Shown: positions 52,890-61,056, numbered from the stretch's first letter. The stretch: 64,000 nucleotides of DNA from G020348185 sp964525045 (GCA_964525045.1 CAZGFD010000002.1:1-64000); one strand, 5' to 3'. Program-made: numbers and translations. The notes: generated by a model not told the origin, from the letters alone.

Positions 52890-53525
52890 ATGAAGCTTGT
52901 TAAAAAGTCCACCCCCTCCCCTTCGGAAGCTCGTACCAACCTACAACCGGACAAAACATCCGTCTTGATACTGGTCCATGTACAAAACGATTTCTGCCCG
53001 GGCGGGGCCCTTCCCGTCACAGAAGGCGACACCATCATCCCTCTGATTAATCGGTACATTGGCCTATTCCAGAGCGAAGGGCTACCGGTAGTTGCCACCC
53101 GTGATTGGCATCCACCCAATCACTGCTCCTTCAAAGAACAAGGTGGAATGTGGCCGGTCCATTGCGTTCAGGGATCCAGGGGGGCGCAATTTCGCGCGGA
53201 CCTTCACATTCCCAACGGTAGCCTGATCATTTCCGGGGCCACTAATCCCCAAAGAGAGGCCTATTCTGCTTTTGACGGCACCTCTCTGAACGACCATCTA
53301 GAGGACATGGGCGCCCGGACACTCTACATTGTCGGGCTTGCCACCGATTACTGTGTCAAACAAACGGTTCTGGATGGATCCAAACTTGGCTACCGTGTGG
53401 TGGTATTGGAAGACGCTATCAGGGGGGTCAATCTGCAATCAGATGATTCCCAAAAAGCTTTGAAAGCAATGTCAGAGGCTGGAGCCTTAACAGGTACGGC
53501 CTCGGATTTAGGTCTCAACTCCTAA
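52890..53525 (+). CDS. PncA-like isochorismatase-fold protein with altered catalytic residues
   Basis: 211 aa, clear nicotinamidase relative: VQNDFCPGGALPV, RDWHPPNHCSF (metal ligands D, H, H), WPVHC (fourth ligand) and GLATDYCVKQT with the nucleophilic Cys. The Asp of the Asp-Lys-Cys triad, expected just before VQNDF, is His (VHVQND), and the Lys position (KG in PncA) is Ser (IISGATNP). So two of three catalytic residues are lost while the metal site is kept. It probably does not hydrolyse nicotinamide by the normal route. It is preceded by argB by 3 nt. ATG 52890. Confidence 0.85.
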   Translation: MKLVKKSTPSPSEARTNLQPDKTSVLILVHVQNDFCPGGALPVTEGDTIIPLINRYIGLFQSEGLPVVATRDWHPPNHCSFKEQGGMWPVHCVQGSRGAQFRADLHIPNGSLIISGATNPQREAYSAFDGTSLNDHLEDMGARTLYIVGLATDYCVKQTVLDGSKLGYRVVVLEDAIRGVNLQSDDSQKALKAMSEAGALTGTASDLGLNS

Positions 53526-53559
53526 ACACGTTGAACGGTTGGAGACGATCTTTCCTTCG

Positions 53560-53665
53560 CCCCACTGGGGAGAGGGGAGGGTTTGGATGAAGTTGGCGAA
53601 ATGGGCGATCCTCCTGATGACTCATGTGCGGCACCCTCACCCCGGCCCTCCCCCTCCAAGGGAGA
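53560..53665. repeat. GC-rich imperfect inverted repeat
   Basis: GGGGAGAGGGGAGGG on the left mirrors CCCTCACCCCGGCCCTCCCC on the right, a type of extended palindrome found in gaps of many Gram-negative genomes. A weaker relative (CCCCTCACC ... GAGATGGGG) occurs around 41475-41560. Confidence 0.5.
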
Positions 53666-53677
53666 GTGAGTAAAAGC

Positions 53678-54433
53678 CTAGAGTAGTGGCATGAGGACCG
53701 AGACAATTTCCTGGCTGAGGGATTCGAGATTACGACTCATGGCTCCCACCATCAATGAAAAGTCATCTGGGGGCGCCTGTTGAGAATACCGAGAGATTTT
53801 GAGAATGAGAGGTTTTCGCTCGTCTTTTCCGATAATGTTCCAGCGAGCACTTAAAATAGCTTCCCCCCTGGCCTCAAAATCGAATCGCGTCACTTCGATT
53901 CGAACTTGATAATCTAATGGAAGACCCTCATCCCAAAAGGCAACCGCCGCCTGTTCCCCAGCAAGTAATTGAGAGACATTTTCAACCAGCACTCTCTTCA
54001 CATCTGTTTGAACAGGCTCAGCCCATCGATCAAATTCCGCCAAGTCAACCACATTGGGCGCCGAGCGGGTCACAATTTGTAATCGATCGACATATCGGGG
54101 AATATCCACCGGACCGATTCCAACAATGGTCCCGCGCTTCTCACCCTCCGAAGCTCGTGGATTATCTGAACCCGGAAGCGAGCTTAGTTGATAATATCGA
54201 ATCGGCTCAGAGACTCCGCAACCGTATAGAACCACCATCACCAGACTCAGGAGGATCAATCGGTTGGTGAGGGTATTGGCATAGTAAGGCGCAAAGAGAT
54301 TCGAGTTCCGAGTTTCGCGTTTCGCGTCAAATGCGCCAAAGACTCTTTTCCTAATACTCGAAACCCAAAACCCGAAACCTGGCCTCATTCGTCTTCGGTC
54401 CAATGATGATGTGAAAGGATTTAACAATTTCAT
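53678..54433 (-). CDS. PqiC/YmbA-like ABC-transporter auxiliary lipoprotein
   Basis: 251 aa as written. Residues 58-75 form a lipoprotein signal (LILLSLVMVVLYGC). The mature domain YYQLSSLPG, VGIGPVDIPRYVDRLQIVTR and LLAGEQAAVAFWDEGLPLDYQ matches the PqiC/DUF330 outer-membrane lipoprotein of MCE transport systems. ATG 54433 has AAGGGAAG upstream, but residues 16-45 come from heptamer-repeat DNA and would place the signal peptide too deep. The true start is probably an internal TTG or GTG near 54263. It is the last gene of the Mla-type operon. Confidence 0.75.
   Translation of the reverse strand: MKLLNPFTSSLDRRRMRPGFGFWVSSIRKRVFGAFDAKRETRNSNLFAPYYANTLTNRLILLSLVMVVLYGCGVSEPIRYYQLSSLPGSDNPRASEGEKRGTIVGIGPVDIPRYVDRLQIVTRSAPNVVDLAEFDRWAEPVQTDVKRVLVENVSQLLAGEQAAVAFWDEGLPLDYQVRIEVTRFDFEARGEAILSARWNIIGKDERKPLILKISRYSQQAPPDDFSLMVGAMSRNLESLSQEIVSVLMPLL
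54300..54381. repeat. Heptamer-period repeats inside the 5' end of the PqiC-like gene
   Basis: Two blocks: GAGTTCC, GAGTTTC, GCGTTTC (54303-54323) and GAAACCC, AAAACCC, GAAACCT (54360-54380). They encode residues within the annotated N terminus of the lipoprotein. Confidence 0.7.
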
Positions 54434-54435
54434 GG

Positions 54436-55437
54436 TCAGTTCTTCCCTTGTAGCAAGGCTTCAGGATGTCGCTCCAGATAATCGGCCAAATCCCGAACAG
54501 AGCGAGCCGCGGTGGCAAGTTCTTTTAGTGCCATCGAAAGCCGGTACCGGACTTGAGAATCTTTTCCCGCAACTTCTTCAAAAGTGGCAAGGGTCCTTTG
54601 TGCCTGTTGCAAACTGGCTTTTGCCGTACTTGCCACATCCTGAAAACTCGATGAGATGGGTGAGACCTGTCTATCGACATTCTTGACCAAGTGATCGGTC
54701 GACTCAATCACTTCCTCAAGACCTTCAATAATGGGCGGCACGGCCCGGTCCAGGTCTTTGGTGAGATCACGGAAATCAACGATCAATTCCTTGCCTTCCG
54801 AAATAAAACCCAGGAACTCTGGCGATTTGAGTATTCGTCCAAGGCTTTCAATAGCTTCCAGGGCAGCATTTAAGACGTCCGTCAGAGGAAGATCCTCCAG
54901 TTTTCGTGTCAACTCTTTTAAAGTGGAGGGGACTGTGGGAAATTCTGGATACTCATCCTTATACGCCCTGTGCAACTTGATGTCGGACTCGGGGAAGAAA
55001 TCGAGCTGGACCACAAGTTGTCCCGTCACCAGACTTTGCATTTCCAATTGAGCACGCAACCCTCTTTCCTTCACCATCTTTATAATGAACGCCCGTTCGC
55101 GTTTCTCGTCGGTCATATCGGGACCGGTCGTATCCTCAGTCGGATTCACCACATCGACGGCTTTTTCATCCAACTCTATATAGACAGGGACACGAATCGA
55201 TTCATCCTGGGCATCAATGACCACTTTGATGTCCGTAACCGACCCCACTTTTGTCCCTCGAAACATGACCGGAGCTCCAACATTTAAGCCCTTCAAGCTG
55301 TCCTCGAAATACAACACATAATATAACTTTTGTCCTAATAACTGCCCGCCGCCAAACACTAAGATCCCGACAACCACCAAGGCCACCGCTCCCACAACAA
55401 ACACACCAATGGCAGTCGGATTGGCTTTCTTACTCAT
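54436..55437 (-). CDS. mlaD: MCE-domain substrate-binding protein (MlaD-like)
   Basis: 333 aa. One N-terminal TM (residues 8-30, IGVFVVGAVALVVVGILVF) and a single MCE domain (YVLYFEDSLKGLNVGAPVMF cited in part: DSLKGLNVGAPV, GTKVGSV). The long C-terminal helical region (residues 180-330) forms a coiled tunnel. It carries lipid between the inner-membrane ABC core and the outer membrane. ATG 55437. Confidence 0.9.
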   Translation of the reverse strand: MSKKANPTAIGVFVVGAVALVVVGILVFGGGQLLGQKLYYVLYFEDSLKGLNVGAPVMFRGTKVGSVTDIKVVIDAQDESIRVPVYIELDEKAVDVVNPTEDTTGPDMTDEKRERAFIIKMVKERGLRAQLEMQSLVTGQLVVQLDFFPESDIKLHRAYKDEYPEFPTVPSTLKELTRKLEDLPLTDVLNAALEAIESLGRILKSPEFLGFISEGKELIVDFRDLTKDLDRAVPPIIEGLEEVIESTDHLVKNVDRQVSPISSSFQDVASTAKASLQQAQRTLATFEEVAGKDSQVRYRLSMALKELATAARSVRDLADYLERHPEALLQGKN

Positions 55438-55499
55438 GCCGCCACCTCAAATAATTGAAATTCATGCGTGCAGGCCAACATCATTGATAACTTCTCCTG

Positions 55500-56255
55500 C
55501 TAGGCTTGTCCGTCTCCCCGGGTCAAAAATTGTCGTATTTTGGGGTTGGGTGGTTCCTTTAATAGGGCCTTGGGATCTCCCACAGCTAACATGGTTTTCG
55601 TCTCGGCATCAAGAAAGACGGAATTGGTGGCAATGGCAAAAATGCTGGCTAATTCATGGGTCACCACAACCACCGTGGCTCCAAGACTATCACGAAGCTC
55701 AAGGATCAGGTCATCCAACCGTTTGGAGCTAATGGGATCAAGGCCCGCGGACGGTTCATCAAAAAACAAAATATCGGGATCCATCGCCATGGCTCTGGCA
55801 AGACCAGCTCGTTTCTGCATACCACCGCTCACCTCACTCGGGTAAAATTCTTCAAACCCAGCCAATCCGACAAGGGCCAATTTCAATGAAACGACTTCTC
55901 TAATTTGCCTGGGCGGTAAATCAGTGTATTCCTCCAAGGGCAGGGCGACATTTTCGGCCAATGTCATGGAACTCCACAAGGCCCCACTTTGAAATAGCAC
56001 CCCGAATCGACGCATCATCTGGTCCCGATGGGCAGCTTCTGCATGCCAAAAACTTTTTCCTTCATAAAGAACGTCGCCCTTGGCGGGCGATTTCAGACCA
56101 ATCATATGGCGAAGCAACGTACTTTTTCCACATCCACTTCCTCCCATGATGATAAAGATATCCCCCTGGTTGATCACAAAATCCAGATCACGTTGGATAA
56201 GAAAACTCCCATAGGCCATGGTGAGATTCTGTACGGTAATATGGGGTTCCGCCAT
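55500..56255 (-). CDS. mlaF: Lipid-transport ABC ATPase (MlaF-like)
   Basis: 251 aa. Walker A GGSGCGKST, signature VSGGMQKRAGLARAMA, Walker B ILFFDEPSAGLDP, and the H-loop in VVVTHEL. The SGGMQKR form is typical of MlaF/TTG2A. It drives retrograde or anterograde phospholipid transport with MlaE and MlaD. ATG 56255. Confidence 0.93.
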   Translation of the reverse strand: MAEPHITVQNLTMAYGSFLIQRDLDFVINQGDIFIIMGGSGCGKSTLLRHMIGLKSPAKGDVLYEGKSFWHAEAAHRDQMMRRFGVLFQSGALWSSMTLAENVALPLEEYTDLPPRQIREVVSLKLALVGLAGFEEFYPSEVSGGMQKRAGLARAMAMDPDILFFDEPSAGLDPISSKRLDDLILELRDSLGATVVVVTHELASIFAIATNSVFLDAETKTMLAVGDPKALLKEPPNPKIRQFLTRGDGQA

Positions 56256-56271
56256 AACCTTTTCTTACCCT

Positions 56272-57426
56272 TCACACCCCTAAGGCATTATAAATAAGCG
56301 TTAAAAGAGAATCCGAGACCACGATGAACACAATGCTGGTCACCACAGCTGAGGTGGCAGCATTGCCAACGGCGGCGGCATTATTCCCGCATTGAATGCC
56401 CCGCATACACCCGGCAATGGCCACAAGGACACCAAAAACCGCACTATTGATCAATCCAATCGCAAAATCTTTCACAACCAGGGCTTCTTTGGTCTGATTG
56501 AAGTATTCGACTATTCCGAGGTCAAGCATCGTGATCCCAACAAACGCTCCCCCCAGGATACCCATCAGATCCGCATAGAGGCACAATAACGGCATCATGA
56601 GCATGAGAGCCAGCATCCGTGGCAACACCAGAAATTGCATCGGTGCAATTCCGAGTGTCGTGAGGGCATCAATTTCCTGATTCACACGCATCGTCCCAAG
56701 TTGGGCCGCAAAGGCCGCTCCTGTGCGCCCTGCCATAATGATCGCGGTCATCAAGGCACCCATTTCCCTCGCCATCCCTATCCCTACCAGGTTCGCCACA
56801 TAGATCTGAGCACCAAATTGTTTTAATTGCACAGCCCCCACAAAAGCGAGGATCAGACCCACCAGAAAACTGATGAGTGTGACAATGGGCAACGCTTGGG
56901 CGCCACATTGTTGAATCGTCAAGAAAAGGTCAGTTTTCCGAAAACGGGCTTTCCCCCTGGAAAAATCCAAAAAAGCCTGAACCGCCTCTCCAACAAAAGT
57001 CACCATGTCCTTAGCACCGGTTGCAGCCGCCATCGCCTTTTTCCCAATTTGGGATATAAGCCACTCACGCACCACGGTTCGTTTTGCATCTTTTTGTTCG
57101 GGAACAGCCGTTGCCAATTTCAGGAGTCGCTGAACGCCCTCAGGCAAACCGGAGCTATCAGCTTGAATTTCAAGATGCGAACTGAGTTGGAAAAGTTTCA
57201 GGAGAAAGGTAATGAACCCACTGTCCCAGGATGATAGGTCTTGGGTATCAAACGTGATACGCTGGACACCTGATTCGGACTCGATCTGTTTTTTGACTTC
57301 ATAATAGGAAGGAAGCCCATCTTGCATTCTCCAATTACCGGAGAATCGGATGACCAATGAATTGTCGGCCAGACGTCGAAGACTTAACTGGTCTTCTTTT
57401 AGGCTTCCCTGCTTCGTGGCATACAT
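56272..57426 (-). CDS. mlaE: Lipid-transport permease with N-terminal STAS domain (MlaE-like)
   Basis: 384 aa. Residues 1-95 resemble a STAS domain (VQRITFDTQDLSSWDSGFI) that in other systems is the separate MlaB. Residues 130-384 form the MlaE permease, with QCGAQALPIVTLISFLVGLI, GREMGALMTAIIMAGRTGAA (as MAREMGALMTAIIMAGRTG) and GCMRGIQCGNNAAAVGNATS-like GCMRGIQCG. It leads the mlaE-mlaF-mlaD-lipoprotein operon. The fusion explains the absence of a stand-alone mlaB. Confidence 0.9.
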   Translation of the reverse strand: MYATKQGSLKEDQLSLRRLADNSLVIRFSGNWRMQDGLPSYYEVKKQIESESGVQRITFDTQDLSSWDSGFITFLLKLFQLSSHLEIQADSSGLPEGVQRLLKLATAVPEQKDAKRTVVREWLISQIGKKAMAAATGAKDMVTFVGEAVQAFLDFSRGKARFRKTDLFLTIQQCGAQALPIVTLISFLVGLILAFVGAVQLKQFGAQIYVANLVGIGMAREMGALMTAIIMAGRTGAAFAAQLGTMRVNQEIDALTTLGIAPMQFLVLPRMLALMLMMPLLCLYADLMGILGGAFVGITMLDLGIVEYFNQTKEALVVKDFAIGLINSAVFGVLVAIAGCMRGIQCGNNAAAVGNAATSAVVTSIVFIVVSDSLLTLIYNALGV

Positions 57427-57663
57427 TCGACCATTTTCTCCTGTCTATCGTGCTGAGAATCCAACTTGCTCGTGTGGCTGCCCATCATGAATAAAAGAGG
57501 AGACTCCTGTAAGGGAACGGAGATTTGAGATCCTCATCCATAATATCTCTACCTTACCTGGAAACCATTAGCCCATCAAGATGAAAAACCGGAAAGTGGT
57601 TGGGAGGAACCAACAACGGTCAGCAAGTGCATCCCGCCCCTCAGCCCTTGAACTAATCTTAGC
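57427..57663. other. Divergent gap, no gene seen
   Basis: 237 nt holding the promoter of the Mla-type operon (reading left) and possibly that of a small membrane peptide (reading right). No repeat or RNA recognised. Confidence 0.4.
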
Positions 57664-57795
57664 TTGAGTGACAAAATCACTCTGATTACGTCAGGATACC
57701 GAGCAATCCAGAAGGAAGGCCAATTCCATGCCTATTGGTTTTGGGCCATTGGGAGTCTTCTCGTTGTCTTGGTGGTTTTTGCGGTACTCTTGTAA
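57664..57795 (+). CDS. Possible 43-aa single-TM microprotein
   Basis: TTG 57664 to TAA 57795. The N-terminal half is polar (SDKITLITSGYRAIQKEG) and the C-terminal half is one hydrophobic helix (AIGSLLVVLVVFAVLL). No good ribosome site precedes the TTG. The stop lies 25 nt before a clear hairpin terminator, which is the main reason to take it seriously. Confidence 0.35.
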   Translation: MSDKITLITSGYRAIQKEGQFHAYWFWAIGSLLVVLVVFAVLL

Positions 57796-57819
57796 GAGAA
57801 CACGGTTCCCAAAACGGGA

Positions 57820-57852
57820 GAGGCCGGTTTTCTCGAAAAGAGTGCCGGCCTC
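57820..57852 (+). terminator. Hairpin terminator
   Basis: GAGGCCGG (57820-57827) pairs perfectly with CCGGCCTC (57845-57852), followed by AATTTATT. It ends the transcript carrying the possible 43-aa peptide. Confidence 0.6.
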
Positions 57853-58209
57853 AATTTATTGAATGCCTTATATGCATTGTCTTGTTGATCGAGTAAAATT
57901 CCAAACCCCTATATTGTTTCTTCCCTCAATCCGAGAAAGAAAACAATGATGCGTAAATTGGATGGGCAGCAAGAATCATTTTGAAAAAGTGGCTATCGTT
58001 AGTGGAAGCCTCTGGATTGAACTGGGAAAAAACGCCAATTCTCAGCATACCAATAAAAAGACCCATCGCTGATGCCTTTGGCAAATTTCTTTCGCTGTAG
58101 ACAGAAACTATGGATCATTTTGGCGAAGACGTATATAATTCCCAAGTCCATGACTAAATTTTTCAAGGCAGATGGCAATGGGGCTAAATCTCTACTGGGA
58201 GAGTTTACT

Positions 58210-58764
58210 ATGAAAACTTTTTTCGTTGGAGTGTTAATTGTGGGCATCGGTCTTGGAGGTTGTGCTACCAAACCCAAGATCTCCGAGGAGGAAATGAAAG
58301 CCGCCATGACCAGAACCTATAAGGGGGTTTCATCTGGCCAAGTGATGAAGGCTTCCGAGAAACTTCTCAGAATGGTCGATGAGAAACGCTTCCAGTTTAA
58401 GCAAAGTGGAAATCAACTCACCGCAACCCGCAGCGGAAATTTGCATACAAACTTGGGCTTAGTGAATGTCACAGCCGTTTGGCTGGTGAAAACCAAGGAA
58501 ACAGACCAATCTACCGTCGTCACCCTTGATGCTGGGTGGCGGAAGCAAGACTTGTCGACGGGGTTAGGTGGAATGAATACCAAGAAGCCCGAGGGTACCG
58601 CCGTCTATAATCTCTTCTTTAATCGCCTTGAAAACTTGTTGGGGAAATCTAATGTATGGATGACCTGTGAGGGAATGAAGAAAGCTATTGAACAGGGAGA
58701 AGAATCTGGGGATATCCGCATGCTCTGCGCCTATGCAGATGATACATTGCCAGGCTCCTCATAG
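58210..58764 (+). CDS. Lipoprotein, unknown function
   Basis: 184 aa from ATG 58210 (GGGAGAG upstream); the frame extends further but lacks a start site. The signal peptide ends at a lipobox (GIGLGGC, then ATK). The mature domain is alpha/beta, with GQVMKASEKLLRMVDEKRF and AVYNLFFNRLENLL. No named domain recognised. Confidence 0.7.
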   Translation: MKTFFVGVLIVGIGLGGCATKPKISEEEMKAAMTRTYKGVSSGQVMKASEKLLRMVDEKRFQFKQSGNQLTATRSGNLHTNLGLVNVTAVWLVKTKETDQSTVVTLDAGWRKQDLSTGLGGMNTKKPEGTAVYNLFFNRLENLLGKSNVWMTCEGMKKAIEQGEESGDIRMLCAYADDTLPGSS

Positions 58765-58858
58765 AGAAAACCGTCTTCTTCTTTATATGGGATAAAGCCT
58801 CTGGGAATTAGAAAGGGGGGTAATTCCGCCATTTAGGGCCCAAAAAGGAGGTTCCACC

Positions 58859-58987
58859 ATGAAAAAACCATTCTATCATTTAATGGGTTGGGTGACTTTT
58901 ATTGTTGGATGGGTCATGTTTATCATTCCAGGGCTGCCTGGATTGCCCGTTTTGCTTCTGTCAGGGTATTTCTTTTCGGCAGCGTAA
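58859..58987 (+). CDS. 42-aa membrane peptide resembling DUF454/PGPGW proteins
   Basis: ATG 58859 is preceded by AAAGGAGG (perfect Shine-Dalgarno, 6-7 nt spacing). Nearly all residues are hydrophobic: MGWVTFIVGWVMFIIPGLPG then LPVLLLSGYFF. The IIPGLPGLPVLLL section recalls PGPGW/DUF454 membrane proteins, of which this would be a minimal form. Not truncated by a frameshift that I can see. Confidence 0.6.
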   Translation: MKKPFYHLMGWVTFIVGWVMFIIPGLPGLPVLLLSGYFFSAA

Positions 58988-59052
58988 CATCGTTTTGGGT
59001 CACTATCGACCTGGATGTTCGGCTTATCAATCTTATTGAAGGAGGGATCCCA

Positions 59053-59133
59053 ATGACATTTTTTTCTGAAATGGTCGCTTCTTTTCTCGGCGTCATGGCG
59101 GCATTTCTGGTACTGGGCTTTTTGGCAGCCTAA
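59053..59133 (+). CDS. 26-aa transmembrane peptide
   Basis: ATG 59053 has GGAGGG 7 nt upstream. The peptide is one hydrophobic helix (SEMVASFLGVMAAFLVLGFL) with an AA end. It follows the 42-aa gene by 65 nt and precedes a strong terminator, so the two tiny membrane peptides probably share a transcript. Confidence 0.6.
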   Translation: MTFFSEMVASFLGVMAAFLVLGFLAA

Positions 59134-59168
59134 TCCTTCAGTCTGCAGTCCGCCTGGTCGAACTAAAT

Positions 59169-59199
59169 CCTCATGCTCAAAAGGGTGAGGCTTTTTTTT
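59169..59199 (+). terminator. Strong intrinsic terminator
   Basis: CCTCAT (59169-59174) pairs with GTGAGG (59185-59190, one G-U), the loop contains CAAAAG, and nine T follow. Ends the transcript of the two membrane peptides. Confidence 0.85.
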
Positions 59200-59331
59200 A
59201 ATAATCCCGCTCCCTTGCGCCCGAGGGTTGGGGATTCCACGACCAACAATACTCCTCCGGAGGTCTGACCATTTGGGCAATGAGTATTCTTCAGATATTC
59301 TTTTGTAGAAGGAGAATATCATGGGATTCTC

Positions 59332-59348
59332 TTGCTAGTGACTAGCAA
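59332..59348. promoter_or_regulatory. Perfect 17-bp palindrome upstream of the DUF5132 pair
   Basis: TTGCTAG (59332-59338) and CTAGCAA (59342-59348) flank TGA. Just before it, AAGGAGAATATC leads into a five-codon reading frame (MGFSC, 59321-59338) whose stop lies in the palindrome. It may be a repressor site or a decayed leader. Confidence 0.4.
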
Positions 59349-59428
59349 ACAAGCTTATGATAGGGTTATAGAAAGTCTCACCGCCCAGGGTAGGCTTCGA
59401 ATTTAAACTACCGATAAAGGAGGTAACC

Positions 59429-59662
59429 ATGGAAACAGCAATTGGAGGTGCGATCGTCGGGGCCGTCGTGGCCGTCGCTGCTCCCTCAATTCTTTGTGGA
59501 ATTGGGCAAGTGATCCGTCCTGTTGCAAAGGCGATCATAAAGGGAGGAATTGTTACATACAACGCGGTTTCCGAAACGGTTTCTGGGACTGGAAGCGGGT
59601 TGAGCGACCTCGTGGCGGAAGCCCAAGCGGAATTAAAACCGGCCCGGCAAACGAAAGCTTAA
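59429..59662 (+). CDS. DUF5132-like small protein, copy 1
   Basis: 77 aa, ideal ribosome site (AAAGGAGGTAACC). A hydrophobic N-terminal segment (AIGGAIVGAVVAVAAPSIL) is followed by the DUF5132 core VIRPVAKAIIKGGIVTYNAV and a helical tail. The family is linked to metal-resistance and magnetosome loci but has no known activity. A second copy follows 19 nt later. Confidence 0.75.
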   Translation: METAIGGAIVGAVVAVAAPSILCGIGQVIRPVAKAIIKGGIVTYNAVSETVSGTGSGLSDLVAEAQAELKPARQTKA

Positions 59663-59681
59663 TTCAGGTAGGTTCGAAGCC

Positions 59682-59939
59682 GTGCCCCAAAAACCAGCAG
59701 AACAACCAGCTCCGGAGTCTAAAGAGCAGGCCGATGGTACTTCCAAGGTCACAGAGGCAATTCGTCCGCTGGCGAAGGAAATTATTAAGGGAGGGCTCAT
59801 GACATATGCGGCTTTAACTGACTCCTTATCCGGAATTGGGAAACAGGTCTCTGAACTCGTCGATGAAGCCAAATCGGAACTGTCAAAAAAAGAACCGCCT
59901 CCTCATAAAAAATCTCCTGATGATTCTTCTCCCAAGTAG
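59682..59939 (+). CDS. DUF5132-like small protein, copy 2
   Basis: 85 aa from GTG 59682 (AGGTAGG upstream). It shares IRPLAKEIIKGGLMTYAA and an SG...SELVDEA tail with copy 1, but the N-terminal membrane segment is replaced by a soluble, acidic Pro-rich region and the C terminus is Lys/Pro-rich. So copy 1 is probably membrane-bound and copy 2 soluble: tandem paralogues that diverged in location. Confidence 0.72.
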   Translation: MPQKPAEQPAPESKEQADGTSKVTEAIRPLAKEIIKGGLMTYAALTDSLSGIGKQVSELVDEAKSELSKKEPPPHKKSPDDSSPK

Positions 59940-60184
59940 CCTCACACTCCTCCAGCAGGCGAATCCCTAATTTTTTTCATAATTAAGCCGCGTTCACTCA
60001 CCGTGCGCACATAGTTTGTTCGGGGAACTCTCAAGGATCTCTTGAATACCCATGACGACCCCCGCATAGAACCATTCCGAAAGGAACATGCTACGAGAGT
60101 TTATCTTAAACAAACCAGAGTATTTTTGAGGATTCCTCTTTCTTAATGTCAATCTCGAAACATTTTTTGCTCCGTCTTTTTTCC

Positions 60185-60730
60185 TTAACGGAACGTATTG
60201 GGGAGTTTATATTGGAGCTTGGGCCAAACGGCCAAGCCAGCCGCGACTTCCTGAAAACTATCATCAGAAACGGCGCCTGCCATGGCACGCATCGCGATAC
60301 GTAAGATCCAGGAATTATCCCCCGAAATCCCCATAAATTTTCCTGTTCCCCCCACGAAGTTGAACGGCCCTTTCATTCCCTTCTCATTACCGCGACAGCT
60401 CCATTTCGCATAGATTTTATCGCCTTCTTTGTCCGTGATCACACACCGACCTTGTCCACTCCTCGCTCCTGTATTCAAATTTAATGCAATGGTTCCAGGG
60501 CAAATGATTGAACTCGCATCCAGCTGTCCATGCCCACCGTCAATAAAAAGAGCCCCCATTAACGCACCAACCATCAAGGCCTGATCTTTATCTACCTGAG
60601 TCACGAGACCCTGAGCCTGCCAAGTCGCCATGGCTTTCACCGTCTTCTCCGCAGCCTGGGCGGGAATGCCACCAAAGGCAACTACCAGAAATATCGCCAC
60701 CAAAATTAACCTAAACGCTTTGGGTGCCAT
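60185..60730 (-). CDS. Exported protein, unknown function
   Basis: 181 aa. Signal peptide (LILVAIFLVVAFGGIPAQA, cleavage before AEK). The mature part is rich in Gly and beta strands, with LVTQVDKDQALMVGAL, GTGKFMGISGDNSW, the latter a pattern also seen in allene-oxide-cyclase-like barrels. Three Cys (CPGT, GRC, SCRG) could form disulfides. ATG 60730 has GAGGAGG upstream. Confidence 0.65.
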   Translation of the reverse strand: MAPKAFRLILVAIFLVVAFGGIPAQAAEKTVKAMATWQAQGLVTQVDKDQALMVGALMGALFIDGGHGQLDASSIICPGTIALNLNTGARSGQGRCVITDKEGDKIYAKWSCRGNEKGMKGPFNFVGGTGKFMGISGDNSWILRIAMRAMAGAVSDDSFQEVAAGLAVWPKLQYKLPNTFR

Positions 60731-61056
60731 GAAAATCCTCCTCGTTTAAAAAATAAACAAATAGTATTCTTTACTTTCGTTTCGGGCAGGTTGTAGAAAA
60801 GACAAAATTCAATTTGACTGCCTTGAAGATTTCGGGGTAGAGGATACCACATACTTGATGAAGAAGACAGGTTTCAATACTCTTGTCCAATTTCCTCATC
60901 ACTGATACTGTTGAGAGTACGCTTCTGAAACCGTTCAGGTTTTATGTAGACTAATGGATAGTGCCCATGAGGTTCATTTCTCCAACGTGTACTTGACCCC
61001 CCAATTTATTTACTGGAAAATTTAGGGGTGGTTCAAAAGTAATTCAAAGGAGAGAC
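60731..61056. other. Divergent gap, no gene seen
   Basis: 326 nt between two divergent genes; presumably holds both promoters. Nothing repetitive or structured found. Confidence 0.4.
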
